Shown piece after piece: positions 29,590 to 38,852 of a DNA stretch of 64,000 bases. The position numbers and the translations under genes are program-made. Source of the stretch: SIG459 sp045631645 (GTDB taxonomy: Bacteria; Bacillota; Clostridia; Oscillospirales; Oscillospiraceae); contig JAZQVC010000004.1 in NCBI GenBank assembly GCA_045631645.1, positions 6,608 through 70,607 on the forward strand, given 5' to 3'. The notes beneath the pieces were generated by a model. It was not told where the DNA came from, made no database searches, and saw nothing but the letters and a program-made list of their open reading frames with translations. Within the stretch, counting starts at the first letter, position 1. The number at the start of each line of letters is the position of its first letter.

Positions 29590-30602
29590 TGAGAAAGAGC
29601 ATTATACCTGTGTTCATACCTCATCTGGGCTGCCCCCACGACTGCGTTTTCTGCAATCAGAAGCGCATTTCGGGCAGCCTTTTGCCTGCTTCTCCCGAGG
29701 ATGTCGTTAAAGCCATCGATACGGCTCTTGAAAAGTGCGAAAGTGCCGAACTTGCCTTCTACGGCGGTTCATTCACAGCCATTGACAAAGATGAGCAGCT
29801 TTTGCTGCTTTCTGCCGCTGCACCCTATCTTGCTGCGGGCAGAATAACATCGATAAGAGTTTCCACACGCCCCGATGCCATAAGCGAGGATATACTTTCT
29901 CTGCTTTGGGATAAGGGCGTAAGAACGATAGAACTGGGCAGCCAGTCCATGGTGGACTGCGTTCTTTCTGCGTCATGGCGCGGACATACCGCTTCTGATA
30001 CAGAAAAAGCTGCCAAAATGATTAAAAGCAGGGGATTTTTCCTTGTGCTGCAGATGATGACGGGGCTTCCCGGCTCTGATATGGATAAGGATATTATAAC
30101 TGCGGAAAAAATTGCCGCATTAAAGCCTGATGGAGTCAGAATATATCCAACCGTCATTATTCGCGATACCGCCCTTGCGGATATGTGGGCGGAGGGAAAA
30201 TATGAAGAGCATAGTGTTGAAGCCGCGGCAGAGGTATGCTCGGAAATTCTTCCCATATTTGAAAAGGCGGGGATAAAAGTAATCCGCCTCGGACTGAACC
30301 CGAGCGATGAGCTCAGTGGGGGAGATGCTCTTGGAGGAGCATATCATCCTGCTTTGGGAGAGATAGTCAAAAGCCGTGTGTTTTTGAAAAAGGCACGGGA
30401 GAGACTTCGCGGCGTGAAAAAAGGCGAAAGCGTTGTGCTGCGTGTAAATTCTGCCTGCCTTTCCCAGATGATAGGCCAAAAGCGCAGCAATATAATAAAA
30501 TTATGCGAGGAATTTTCTCTTGAGTCGCTGGCGGTAAAAAGCGCAGATGTCGAAATCGGGGAAATTATCGTTGAATTCGTTGCAAAAGAAGAAGTTTTGT
30601 AA
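29589..30602 (+). CDS. Radical SAM protein (Elp3-like core, between rnc and smc)
   Basis: 337 residues. Iron-sulfur motif Cys15-x3-Cys19-x2-Cys22 (GCPHDCVFCNQKRISG), followed by ELAFYGGSFTAID and VSTRPDAI, as in the COG1243 radical SAM group. It lacks the C-terminal GNAT acetyltransferase domain of true Elp3, so it is a shortened relative often found between rnc and smc in Clostridia. Substrate unknown. Overlaps rnc by one base, so it is translationally coupled to it. Confidence 0.9.
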   Translation: MRKSIIPVFIPHLGCPHDCVFCNQKRISGSLLPASPEDVVKAIDTALEKCESAELAFYGGSFTAIDKDEQLLLLSAAAPYLAAGRITSIRVSTRPDAISEDILSLLWDKGVRTIELGSQSMVDCVLSASWRGHTASDTEKAAKMIKSRGFFLVLQMMTGLPGSDMDKDIITAEKIAALKPDGVRIYPTVIIRDTALADMWAEGKYEEHSVEAAAEVCSEILPIFEKAGIKVIRLGLNPSDELSGGDALGGAYHPALGEIVKSRVFLKKARERLRGVKKGESVVLRVNSACLSQMIGQKRSNIIKLCEEFSLESLAVKSADVEIGEIIVEFVAKEEVL

Positions 30603-30616
30603 TATACTCTACTTTG

Positions 30617-30641
30617 TATAATTGTGGGCTTATGCCCACAA
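30617..30641 (+). promoter_or_regulatory. TATAAT and palindrome upstream of smc
   Basis: TATAAT at 30617-30622 without a good -35, followed at once by the perfect inverted repeat TTGTGGGC-TTAT-GCCCACAA (30622-30641). The palindrome would span the predicted transcription start, so it may be an operator; it has no T run, so it is not a terminator. Confidence 0.4.
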
Positions 30642-30656
30642 CAAGGAGTGCAGAAA

Positions 30657-33600
30657 TTGTATTTAAAGGCTATAGAGATTCAGGGTTTTAAGTCCTTTGC
30701 GGATAAAACCGTGATTAATTTTGAAAAAGACATAACGGCCATCGTTGGACCCAACGGCAGCGGCAAAAGTAATATTTCCGATGCAATGCTTTGGGTTATG
30801 GGCGAGCAGCGCAGCAAAACCCTGCGCGGCGGCAAAATGGAGGACGTTATTTTTGGAGGCACCGAAAAGCGCAGCCCTCTGGGTTTTGCTCAGGTCAGCC
30901 TCATTCTTGATAACTCAGGCGGCACTTTTGAGATAGATGCTCCCGAAGTTACCATTTCACGCCGTTATTACAGAAACGGTGAAAGTGAATATTATATCAA
31001 CCGTGAGTCCGTAAGATTAAAGGACATCACGGCTCTTCTCATGGATACGGGTCTGGGACGCGATGGTTACAGCGTTATCGGACAGGGACGTATTGCTGAA
31101 ATCGTTTCCGCAAAAAGTACCGATAGACGAGAGATATTTGAGGAAGCCGCAGGCATTTCCCGTTATCGTTACCGCAAGGAGGAGGCGGAGCGCAAACTCG
31201 CACGCACCGATGAAAATCTTGTCCGTATCAACGATAAAATAGACGAACTGGAGATGCAGGTGACTCCCCTCAAAAAGCAGGCAGAAACCGCAAAGAAATA
31301 TCTTGTTCTCAGGGACGAACAGCGCGAGCTGGAGATAAATGTCTGGATGGAAGAACTGGATAGCTGCCGCGAAAAGAGCGAGAGAGCTGCCAAGGATCTT
31401 GAGGAAGCCAATGTTGAGCTTGCCCGCGCCAAGCGCGAGCTGGACGAGCTTTACGCAGCCAACGATAATTTCAGCAGCAAGATGCGCGAATGCGATATGG
31501 ACGCTGAGCGTGAGCGCCAGCGCCTTTCCGAAGAAGAAGCCTCTGCGGCTGAATGCGAAAACGCAATCGCTGTTTTGAAGACAAATCTCCGTCATAATGA
31601 AGAGACTATTGACCGTCTTCATAGTGAGATTGACGAGCAGTCCGAAAGAGCGGAGAGCATTCGCTCTCAGGTTCAGCTTCATAAGGACAGAATTTCCGGC
31701 ATCGATGAAGAACTTGCTGAAAAGCAGCTGAGCATCCGCGCCGCAGAGCGTGATGCGGAGGCTCTTGCCGCGGAAAGTGATATTAATCAGCAGGAGCTTT
31801 CCCGTCTTATTTCTGCTGAGAATGAAGCCAATGAAGCCCTTGCAGCTCATAGAGCAACAATTGCTCAGCTTTGCGACAGAGCCGCAGAGATAAGCGAGCG
31901 CTTCACCACCATAGCTTCCGACATCGAAGATGCCGAAGAGCGCTATGATGAGGTTTCCAAAAACTATCATGAAGCTCGCAGAGAAGCCGAGAAGGCTGAA
32001 GAGCGCTATAATGAGATCAATAATGTTATTAACGGCCACCGCATGCTCATGGGCGGCCGAGAGAAAAAGGTTCAGGAACTCACTGAAAAGCTCAATAAGC
32101 TTAGCGTTGAAAAACGCAGCACCGAAGGTCGCATAAAGCTGCTTACTGAGCTTGAGCAGGAGTTTGAAGGACTGGGCAAGGCCGTTAAAAATGTTATGCG
32201 CGCTTGTTCCCATGGAACCCTCAAGGGTATTCACGGACCTGTTGCAGGTCTTATAAGTGTTGCCGATAAATACACCGTTGCAATTGAAACTGCCCTTGGC
32301 GCTGCCATGCAGAATGTGGTTGTAGATAGTCAGGATGTGGGTAAAGCCGCCATTGAGATGCTCAAACGCAGCGATGGCGGACGCACAACTTTCCTGCCTC
32401 TTGATACCGTTAAGCCCAATAGCCTCAGCAAAGTTCCCTCCGGTGAGGAGGGCTTCGTGGCTGTCGCCAGCCAGCTTGTAAAAAGCGATGATAAATACAC
32501 TGCATTGGTGGCCAACCTTCTGGGACGCACCATTGTAGTTGAAACCCTCTCTGATGCGGTCAGAATTTCCCGTAAAAACGGAAACAGCCTGAGAATAGTC
32601 ACCCTTGACGGACAGATGATAAATGCCGGCGGTTCTATGACAGGCGGCTCTTCCGCGAAGAATGTGGGCATACTTTCGAGAGCAAATGAACTTAAGTCTC
32701 TCAAGGAAAAGCTTGTGCGTCTCGCAAAGGAAGAGGAAAAGCAGGCAGAGGAGCTTACTGCAGCAAGCCGAGAGCTTGAAAAAGCGAGATATGAGCTTCA
32801 GGTGGCTTCCTCCGAACTTAACGGAGCTGCAGAGGAGTTCCGCCGCACGGATAGCAACGCCGAGCGTCTTAAGATGATGCAAAGCGCTCTTGATGAGAGC
32901 ATTGAGGCTCTTGAAACCGAGAGAGCGGGTCTTTCCGGAAGAAGGAAAGAAAATGAGCAGAAGCAGGAGAGCGAGAAGGCCGCTCTTGCTATGCAGGAAA
33001 AACGCCTTGAGCAGCTTAAATCGGAGATTAAAACTTTCAGCGCAGGTCACGAAGATTTCGAACTTAAGCGTGAGAAAATTTCCGAGAAAATTTCCGTCCT
33101 TCGTGCAGAAAGCGCTTCTCTCAGCGCAGAGCGTGAAGCCACTGTCCGCTCTGCAGAAAGTCTTGAAGAGCTTATTGCCGCCATGTCCGGCGATAGCGAA
33201 AGCCGACTTGTTTCCATCGAGGCAATTAAGTTCCGCATTGAGGATATAAAATCTGAGATAAGCGCAAAGGAAGAGCGCCTTAAAGATCTCCGCGCTAAGT
33301 GCGACGGTCATAAGGCTGCTATTGAACAGTTTAATAATCTCCGTATGGAGCTTGAAGGCAAGCGCACCAGAAGTGAAAAGGCATCCCAGGACAAAAACCG
33401 CGATATTAACGATATGCAGCTTCGCTCTTCCCGCTACGAAAACAGACGCGACGCAGCTGAAATGGAAGAAAAGCAAATTCTTGATAAGCTTTGGGATAGT
33501 TATCAGCTCAGCCGAAGCGCTGCAGCCCAGCTTCGCAAGGCCGTTGAGGATATGCCTGCGGCAACCAAGCGTATTACCGAGCTTAAGCGCGAGATAAGCC

Positions 33601-34220
33601 GCCTGGGAACAGTCAACATTGGAGCCATTGAAGAATATGAGCGCGTAAGCGAGCGTTATGAGTTCCTTGTCTCCCAGCGTGATGACGTTGAAAAGGCAAA
33701 GAAGGAGCTTCAGAAGATAATCGGTGATATCACCGGCGAGATGAAGGAAATTTTCCTTCGTGAGTTCAAGGCCATCGAAGAAAAGTTCCGCACAGTATTT
33801 CTTGAGCTTTTCGGCGGCGGCAAAGCGGCTTTGGAGCTGGAGGATCCTGAGGATCCTCTTGGATGCGGAATAGGAATTAAGGTACAGCCTCCCGGAAAAG
33901 CGGTAACAAACATAAGCCTTCTTTCCGGTGGCGAAAAGAGCTTTGTGGCAATTGCGCTCTATTTCGCAATCATGAAAGTTCGTCCCACGCCCTTCTGCGT
34001 TATGGACGAAATTGACGCCGCTCTTGACGAGGCGAACGTTGCCCGCTATGCAGACTATATGCGCTCCATGGCAGAAAAAATTCAGTTCATAGTTATCACC
34101 CACCACCGTGCAACGATGGAAGAGGCCGATATGCTTTACGGCGTAACCATGCAGGAAAAGGGTGTCACCAGTATTCTTGCGGTAGACCTTGAAGAGGCAG
34201 AAAAGACTATTGCAAGCTGA
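30657..34220 (+). CDS. smc: Chromosome segregation protein SMC
   Basis: 1187 residues. The start is TTG, 8 bases after AAGGAG, giving the family-standard MYLKAIEIQGFKSFADKT; the longer frame from a GTG at 30624 would pass through the palindrome and is rejected. Walker A GPNGSGKSN at residues 31-39, two long coiled-coil arms around a hinge (about residues 515-650), and the C-terminal LLSGGEKSFVAIALYF signature with Walker B FCVMDEIDAALDEANV. It acts with ScpA and ScpB in condensing and segregating the chromosome. ftsY follows 14 bases later. Confidence 0.97.
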   Translation: MYLKAIEIQGFKSFADKTVINFEKDITAIVGPNGSGKSNISDAMLWVMGEQRSKTLRGGKMEDVIFGGTEKRSPLGFAQVSLILDNSGGTFEIDAPEVTISRRYYRNGESEYYINRESVRLKDITALLMDTGLGRDGYSVIGQGRIAEIVSAKSTDRREIFEEAAGISRYRYRKEEAERKLARTDENLVRINDKIDELEMQVTPLKKQAETAKKYLVLRDEQRELEINVWMEELDSCREKSERAAKDLEEANVELARAKRELDELYAANDNFSSKMRECDMDAERERQRLSEEEASAAECENAIAVLKTNLRHNEETIDRLHSEIDEQSERAESIRSQVQLHKDRISGIDEELAEKQLSIRAAERDAEALAAESDINQQELSRLISAENEANEALAAHRATIAQLCDRAAEISERFTTIASDIEDAEERYDEVSKNYHEARREAEKAEERYNEINNVINGHRMLMGGREKKVQELTEKLNKLSVEKRSTEGRIKLLTELEQEFEGLGKAVKNVMRACSHGTLKGIHGPVAGLISVADKYTVAIETALGAAMQNVVVDSQDVGKAAIEMLKRSDGGRTTFLPLDTVKPNSLSKVPSGEEGFVAVASQLVKSDDKYTALVANLLGRTIVVETLSDAVRISRKNGNSLRIVTLDGQMINAGGSMTGGSSAKNVGILSRANELKSLKEKLVRLAKEEEKQAEELTAASRELEKARYELQVASSELNGAAEEFRRTDSNAERLKMMQSALDESIEALETERAGLSGRRKENEQKQESEKAALAMQEKRLEQLKSEIKTFSAGHEDFELKREKISEKISVLRAESASLSAEREATVRSAESLEELIAAMSGDSESRLVSIEAIKFRIEDIKSEISAKEERLKDLRAKCDGHKAAIEQFNNLRMELEGKRTRSEKASQDKNRDINDMQLRSSRYENRRDAAEMEEKQILDKLWDSYQLSRSAAAQLRKAVEDMPAATKRITELKREISRLGTVNIGAIEEYERVSERYEFLVSQRDDVEKAKKELQKIIGDITGEMKEIFLREFKAIEEKFRTVFLELFGGGKAALELEDPEDPLGCGIGIKVQPPGKAVTNISLLSGGEKSFVAIALYFAIMKVRPTPFCVMDEIDAALDEANVARYADYMRSMAEKIQFIVITHHRATMEEADMLYGVTMQEKGVTSILAVDLEEAEKTIAS

Positions 34221-34234
34221 AAGGAGATTTCATA

Positions 34235-35143
34235 ATGGGATTTCTTGAAAAAATAAAAAGCGGTCTGATGCGTACCAAGCAGAATATGGCCATTTCCATG
34301 AACAACATGTTCGCCGAATTCACCCGTGAAAACGAGGAGTTCTATGAAGAGCTTGAAGAGACCATGATAATGGCTGACGCAGGTGTTGATACCTCCGTAA
34401 AAGCTGTTGAGAAACTTCGCAATGTGGTTCATGAGCGTGGACTTCGTGGCGGAGAAGAGGTCAGAAAGGCTTTTGGCGAGATTCTTTGCGAAGTTCTCAA
34501 TGTGGGCGAGCGTGAGCTTAAGCTTTCCACCAAGCCTTCCGTAATCCTTATGGTGGGTGTAAATGGCGTTGGCAAGACCACCACAATCGGCAAACTTTCC
34601 AGCCGTTTCAAGGCCGAGGGCAAAAAGGTTCTCCTCTGCGCAGGTGACACATTCCGTGCCGCAGCCGCAGAACAGCTCACCGTTTGGGCACAGCGCTCCG
34701 GTGCAGACATAGTCCGACATGAGGAGGGCAGCGATCCTGCCAGCGTTGTGTTTGACGGCATTGCAGCAGCAAAAGCCCGCGGAGCGGATGTAATCATCAT
34801 CGATACCGCAGGCAGACTTCATAACAAGCAGAACCTTATGAATGAGCTGAGTAAGATTCGCCGCATAATCGGAAGAGAGCTTCCAGAGGCAGATATTGAA
34901 ACTCTGCTTGTTCTGGATGCCACCACCGGTCAGAACGGACTTATTCAGGCAAAAAGCTTCAAGGAAAGCGCCGATATAAGCGGCATTGTTCTTACAAAGC
35001 TGGACGGCACTGCAAGGGGCGGCATAGTCTTTGCTATTGCGGACGAGCTTAAGCTTCCCGTTAAGTTTATAGGCGTCGGTGAAAGCGCCGATGACCTTAT
35101 GCCCTTTGAAGCAGATGTTTTTGCGGAGGAGATACTCAAGTGA
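34235..35143 (+). CDS. ftsY: Signal recognition particle receptor FtsY
   Basis: 302 residues, NG domains only: helical N domain, then GTPase with GVNGVGKTTTIGKL, DTFRAAAAEQL, DTAGRLHNKQNLM, TKLDGTARGG. The acidic A domain of Escherichia coli FtsY is absent, as in most Firmicutes. Receives SRP-ribosome complexes at the membrane. Common partner of smc in Firmicutes. The stop codon overlaps the start of the next gene by one base. Confidence 0.97.
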   Translation: MGFLEKIKSGLMRTKQNMAISMNNMFAEFTRENEEFYEELEETMIMADAGVDTSVKAVEKLRNVVHERGLRGGEEVRKAFGEILCEVLNVGERELKLSTKPSVILMVGVNGVGKTTTIGKLSSRFKAEGKKVLLCAGDTFRAAAAEQLTVWAQRSGADIVRHEEGSDPASVVFDGIAAAKARGADVIIIDTAGRLHNKQNLMNELSKIRRIIGRELPEADIETLLVLDATTGQNGLIQAKSFKESADISGIVLTKLDGTARGGIVFAIADELKLPVKFIGVGESADDLMPFEADVFAEEILK

Positions 35144-35739
35144 TGAAGATAATACTTGCTTCAAACAATAAAGGAAAGCTCCGCGAGATGCGTGAGCTTC
35201 TGGCAGATTTGGGTATAGAGGTTCTTTCTCAGCGAGAGGCGGGCTTCGATATCGAGGTTGAGGAAACAGGCACTACCTTTGAGGAAAATTCTTATCTGAA
35301 GGCCAGCGCTATCACCGCCCTCAGCGGACTTCCCGCTGTTGCCGATGACAGCGGCCTGATGGTGGATTATCTTGGTGGCGAGCCGGGAGTTTATTCTGCA
35401 AGATATACAGGCAATCACGAGGATAGCGATGTTGACCGCTATATGTACCTCCTTAAGAAGTTGGAGGGCGTTACTGACCGCCGCGCCAAGTTCGTTTCCG
35501 CAGTTTGCTGCACCTTCCCCAACGGCGACGTTATCCGCACAAGAGGCGAGTGCCACGGAAACATACTTTTTGCTCCCGTAGGAGAGCATGGCTTTGGCTA
35601 TGACCCCATCTTCGGACCTGAATGTTCCGAAGGCAGCATGGCCCAGCTTACCGATGAAGAAAAAAATGCCATTTCCCACAGAGGAAAGGCAGTCAGAGAA
35701 TTTATAGAGAAATTGAGGGAATATTATGCTGACAAGTAA
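35143..35739 (+). CDS. XTP/dITP diphosphatase (RdgB/HAM1 family)
   Basis: 198 residues from the ATG overlapping the ftsY stop (TGATG); a GTG one codon earlier is possible. Family motifs ASNNKGKLREM, ETGTTFEENSYLKA, ADDSGLMVD and GFGYDPIF are present. Hydrolyses non-canonical purine nucleoside triphosphates such as XTP and dITP to keep them out of DNA. RBS GCGGAGGAG is about 10 bases upstream. Its last 14 bases overlap the yhbY-like gene. Confidence 0.95.
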   Translation: MKIILASNNKGKLREMRELLADLGIEVLSQREAGFDIEVEETGTTFEENSYLKASAITALSGLPAVADDSGLMVDYLGGEPGVYSARYTGNHEDSDVDRYMYLLKKLEGVTDRRAKFVSAVCCTFPNGDVIRTRGECHGNILFAPVGEHGFGYDPIFGPECSEGSMAQLTDEEKNAISHRGKAVREFIEKLREYYADK

Positions 35740-36031
35740 ACAGCGCGCATATCTCCGCTCTCTTGCCATGAATGAAGATACCATTGTCATCATCGGCAAA
35801 GGCGGCATCACCGAAAATGTAATCACTCAGGTTAGAGATGCTCTCAAGGCCAGAGAGCTTGTAAAGGGCAAGGTTCTTGAAAACAGCCTTCTCTCCTCCC
35901 GCGAAGCCTGTGAGGCTCTTGCAGAGGCATGCAAGGCACAGTCCGTTCAGTCCATCGGCAGCAAGTTTGTGCTTTATAAGCGCAACGAAACCGACCCCAA
36001 GATTGAGTTGCCTAAGAGCAAGAAAAAGTAA
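35726..36031 (+). CDS. yhbY: YhbY-family RNA-binding protein (CRM domain)
   Basis: 101 residues, a single CRM domain with the GKGGIT loop (matching the GxxG motif) and the conserved VLYKR C-terminus. YhbY binds pre-50S ribosomal particles; the exact role is unclear. Embedded in a tight cluster: it overlaps the upstream gene by 14 bases, and nadD starts right after its stop. Confidence 0.92.
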   Translation: MLTSKQRAYLRSLAMNEDTIVIIGKGGITENVITQVRDALKARELVKGKVLENSLLSSREACEALAEACKAQSVQSIGSKFVLYKRNETDPKIELPKSKKK

Positions 36032-37186
36032 ATGAGTATCGCTGTATATGGCGGTAGTTTTAACCCGCCCCACATTGGTCATCGCCATGTGGCCGAAGCC
36101 GTTATAAAGCATTTCAAGCCCCGTCGCTTTTTCATAATACCCGCAGGCGTAGCTCCCCATAAGAATATGGCGGAGGGTAGTCCGACGAATGATGAGCGCA
36201 TGGAGCTTTGTCGTCGCGCCTTCGGAGAACTGGAAACCGTCGCCGTCAGTGATATGGAAATTCTTCGGGAGGGCAAAAGCTATACGGCCGATACCCTTCG
36301 CGCTCTTATGGAGCGCTTCCCCGGTGAGGAGATTATTCTTGTCATGGGAACGGATATGTATCTTAGCCTTGAAAGCTGGTATGACGCGGAGTTCATACTT
36401 AAAAGTGTCCATATCTGCGTGGTGCGCAGAGACGAGGATAAGATTGTCCTTCGCAGCAAGGCTCTTGAATACGCAAAAAAATATCGCACACGAAGCACCA
36501 TAGTGGCGCTTAAGCCCGTTGAGGCTTCTTCAAGCGATGTGAGAGAGCTTCTTCCCAAAAGGGAAGGAGTGGAGATGCTTCAGGGAGCGGTTTATGAACA
36601 TATAATAAGCCGCAGACTTTATGGAGCAAAGCCCGGCTGGAATTGGCTGAGAGAAAAAGCGTATTCCATGCTTAAGACAAAACGCATACCTCATGTCAAG
36701 GGCTGTGAGGAAGAAGCTGTGCGTCTTGCCCTGCATTGGGGCGCAGACGCAGAGGAAGCCGCTGAAGCTGCAATTCTCCATGATATCACCAAAAAACTGA
36801 ATCTTCGGGAGCAGTTGATATTGTGCGAGAAATATGGTATCATACCGGATACCCTTGAGGCGGCAAGTGAGAAATTGCTCCATGCCAAAACAGGCGCAGC
36901 CATTGCAAAAGAGAGATTTGGCGTTTCTGAAAACGTGTACGATGCCATTAAATGGCATACCACCGGAAGAGCGGATATGTCTCTTTTGGAAAAAATAATT
37001 TATATGGCGGATTATATAGAGCCCACCCGCGATTTTGAAGGAGTGGAGACCCTCCGTCAGCTGGCTTACACCGACCTTGACGCAGCGATGAAGCTTGGTT
37101 ATGAGATGAGCCTTGGTGATTTGGCGCGCTATGGTGTTGCACCCCATCCCAACACGGTGGAAGCTCTTGAGCAGTACGAAAGGTAA
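36032..37186 (+). CDS. nadD: Fused nicotinate-nucleotide adenylyltransferase and HD-domain hydrolase (NadD-YqeK)
   Basis: 384 residues, about twice the size of NadD. Residues 1-200 are NadD: GGSFNPPHIGHRHVAEA with the nucleotidyltransferase His14-x-x-His17, and the SSSDVRELL element near residue 170. Residues about 205-384 are an HD hydrolase of the YqeK type: RIPHVKGCEEEAVRLALHWG, AAILHDITKK with the HD metal pair, and YMADYIEPTRDFEGV. YqeK hydrolyses Ap4A symmetrically. In Bacillus nadD and yqeK are separate adjacent genes; here they read through without a stop. NAD synthesis plus dinucleotide clean-up. Confidence 0.93.
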   Translation: MSIAVYGGSFNPPHIGHRHVAEAVIKHFKPRRFFIIPAGVAPHKNMAEGSPTNDERMELCRRAFGELETVAVSDMEILREGKSYTADTLRALMERFPGEEIILVMGTDMYLSLESWYDAEFILKSVHICVVRRDEDKIVLRSKALEYAKKYRTRSTIVALKPVEASSSDVRELLPKREGVEMLQGAVYEHIISRRLYGAKPGWNWLREKAYSMLKTKRIPHVKGCEEEAVRLALHWGADAEEAAEAAILHDITKKLNLREQLILCEKYGIIPDTLEAASEKLLHAKTGAAIAKERFGVSENVYDAIKWHTTGRADMSLLEKIIYMADYIEPTRDFEGVETLRQLAYTDLDAAMKLGYEMSLGDLARYGVAPHPNTVEALEQYER

Positions 37187-37194
37187 AGAGTGGA

Positions 37195-38418
37195 ATGAAG
37201 CTGTTTGGCAGCAGGAAAACCCCGAGTCGTCCGCAGGAAGAAAAAATCAGAACTGCAATGGACGAAACGAGAGTTATTCCGCAAATTAAAAACAAAATAA
37301 CGGCTTCATTTATTCGAATAAAGTCGGACAAAAAAAGAGCAGCGCTCATAAGTACTTACGCGGCCGCCGCCTTGATTTTGATTGTTCTTTTTGTAACCGT
37401 CGGAGGCAGAATATGGGAGCCGGATGCGAAAAACGCCGATAAAAACACCCAAACCTCTGACAGTGTTTCCCAGGAAAAAGGGGAAGTTTTGCAAAATGTG
37501 ATATTGCCCCTTAACCCCTCCGATCCCGCTGCGGATGAAATGGTGGCGGTTAATCAGGGTGAAACCGAGGAAGGAAATAAACGCATTGAATCTTACCGCA
37601 ATTTCCTTCTTGCAGTCTACGATAATAAGAACGTATATTTAGATACGCTTATTGTTGGCAGATTGGATACAGATAGTAAAAAGCTGAATCTTGTTACTGT
37701 TCCCCGCGATGCTCTTTTGAATATAAGCGGAAACACGAAGCGGCTGAGCAACATAATGTTGAACGAAGACGGAGATATTCAGCGATTTGCAAATGAAATA
37801 AGCAGCATTACGGGCTTTTCTTTTGATTATTACGCAGTGCTTACCCCACAGGCGGTAGAAAAAATCGTGGATGCTGTCGGCGGAATTTATTATGTTGTAC
37901 CAATACCCATGTATAGCAACGCTGAAGGCATAAATGTTTCGGCTGGTCTTCAGTGGCTCAACGGCGATAAGGCTCAGCATATGCTCAAATTCACAAGCGG
38001 ATACCCAAACGGAGATATTGGCAGACTTGAAACTGTTCATGACTTCCTGCTGGAGTTCCTTTCAATGTACATATCCGGCAGTGAAGGTCCTGAAATTGAC
38101 AAGATTATTGAAATCCTTGTGGAGAATTCTGAGGGCAATCTAAATGAAGAGGCGTTGAAGGCTTTCGCCGATATTCTTTATGATATGGACGGCAGCAATA
38201 TTCGCTTTGTTACCATGCCCGGTAAGAATGTGAAAATCAGGAACAATGTTTATTATGAAATCGCCGCAGTTGAGTGGGCTGAGATGATAAATGAGCATCT
38301 TAACCCTTATGAACAGGAAGTTCTTTTGCATAATCTGGATATACTTATGTATGATGACTCTGCAAAAACAGTAATGTCCACTTGCGGAGAAATGATAGAT
38401 TACAATTCATTTAATTGA
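37195..38418 (+). CDS. LCP (LytR-CpsA-Psr) family protein
   Basis: 407 residues. Short basic cytoplasmic part, one membrane helix (about residues 49-68), then the LCP domain with the VTVPRDALL and LNGDKAQHMLKFT segments and the Arg in GDIGRLETVHDFL. LCP proteins attach teichoic acids or other glycopolymers to peptidoglycan outside the membrane. Several family-typical Arg residues before LNG are not obvious, so substrate or activity may differ. Located between nadD-yqeK and rsfS, a common clostridial arrangement. Confidence 0.88.
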   Translation: MKLFGSRKTPSRPQEEKIRTAMDETRVIPQIKNKITASFIRIKSDKKRAALISTYAAAALILIVLFVTVGGRIWEPDAKNADKNTQTSDSVSQEKGEVLQNVILPLNPSDPAADEMVAVNQGETEEGNKRIESYRNFLLAVYDNKNVYLDTLIVGRLDTDSKKLNLVTVPRDALLNISGNTKRLSNIMLNEDGDIQRFANEISSITGFSFDYYAVLTPQAVEKIVDAVGGIYYVVPIPMYSNAEGINVSAGLQWLNGDKAQHMLKFTSGYPNGDIGRLETVHDFLLEFLSMYISGSEGPEIDKIIEILVENSEGNLNEEALKAFADILYDMDGSNIRFVTMPGKNVKIRNNVYYEIAAVEWAEMINEHLNPYEQEVLLHNLDILMYDDSAKTVMSTCGEMIDYNSFN

Positions 38419-38445
38419 TAAATATTTTTAAGGATAGTGATAAAT

Positions 38446-38808
38446 ATGATGACACCCAAAGAGATAGCTGAAATCATTGTTGCCACTCTTGATGGCAAGA
38501 AGGCAGAGGACATTAAGCTTCTGCGCACCACCGATGTCACCGTGCTCGCAGACTATTTTGTTATCTGCACTGCAAACTCCACCACCCAGATCAAGACCAT
38601 GGCCGATGAGGTTGAGGCTGTTCTGGAGGCAAAGGGCGAAAATCCCCTCCATCGCGAAGGCTACCGCTCCGGCGGCTGGGTACTTATAGACTTCGGCTGC
38701 GTTGTTGTCCATCTCTTTATGGACGAGGCCAGACAGTTCTATAACCTTGAGCGCCTTTGGTCCAACGCTGAGGAAATCGATATTTCCTCCATCGTAACCC
38801 CCAACTGA
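38446..38808 (+). CDS. rsfS: Ribosome silencing factor RsfS
   Basis: 120 residues from the first ATG of an ATGATG pair; a GTG nine bases earlier lies in the RBS. Motifs DYFVICTANST, GYRSGGWVLIDFGCVVVHLFMDEARQFYNLERLW are those of the Iojap/RsfS family that binds L14 and blocks subunit joining when nutrients fall. Lies between the LCP gene and leuS. Confidence 0.96.
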   Translation: MMTPKEIAEIIVATLDGKKAEDIKLLRTTDVTVLADYFVICTANSTTQIKTMADEVEAVLEAKGENPLHREGYRSGGWVLIDFGCVVVHLFMDEARQFYNLERLWSNAEEIDISSIVTPN

Positions 38809-38852
38809 GCAAAATTTTCCAAACGGATATCCATAAAGAAAGAAGACGTGAC

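Noticed and set aside
30624..30656. GTG start for SMC at 30624
   Set aside because: It would add eleven residues read through the palindrome. The TTG at 30657 has AAGGAG at 8 bases and gives the conserved family N-terminus.
38809..38852. T-box leader before leuS
   Set aside because: The gap is only 44 bases and carries no T-box sequence or specifier stem.
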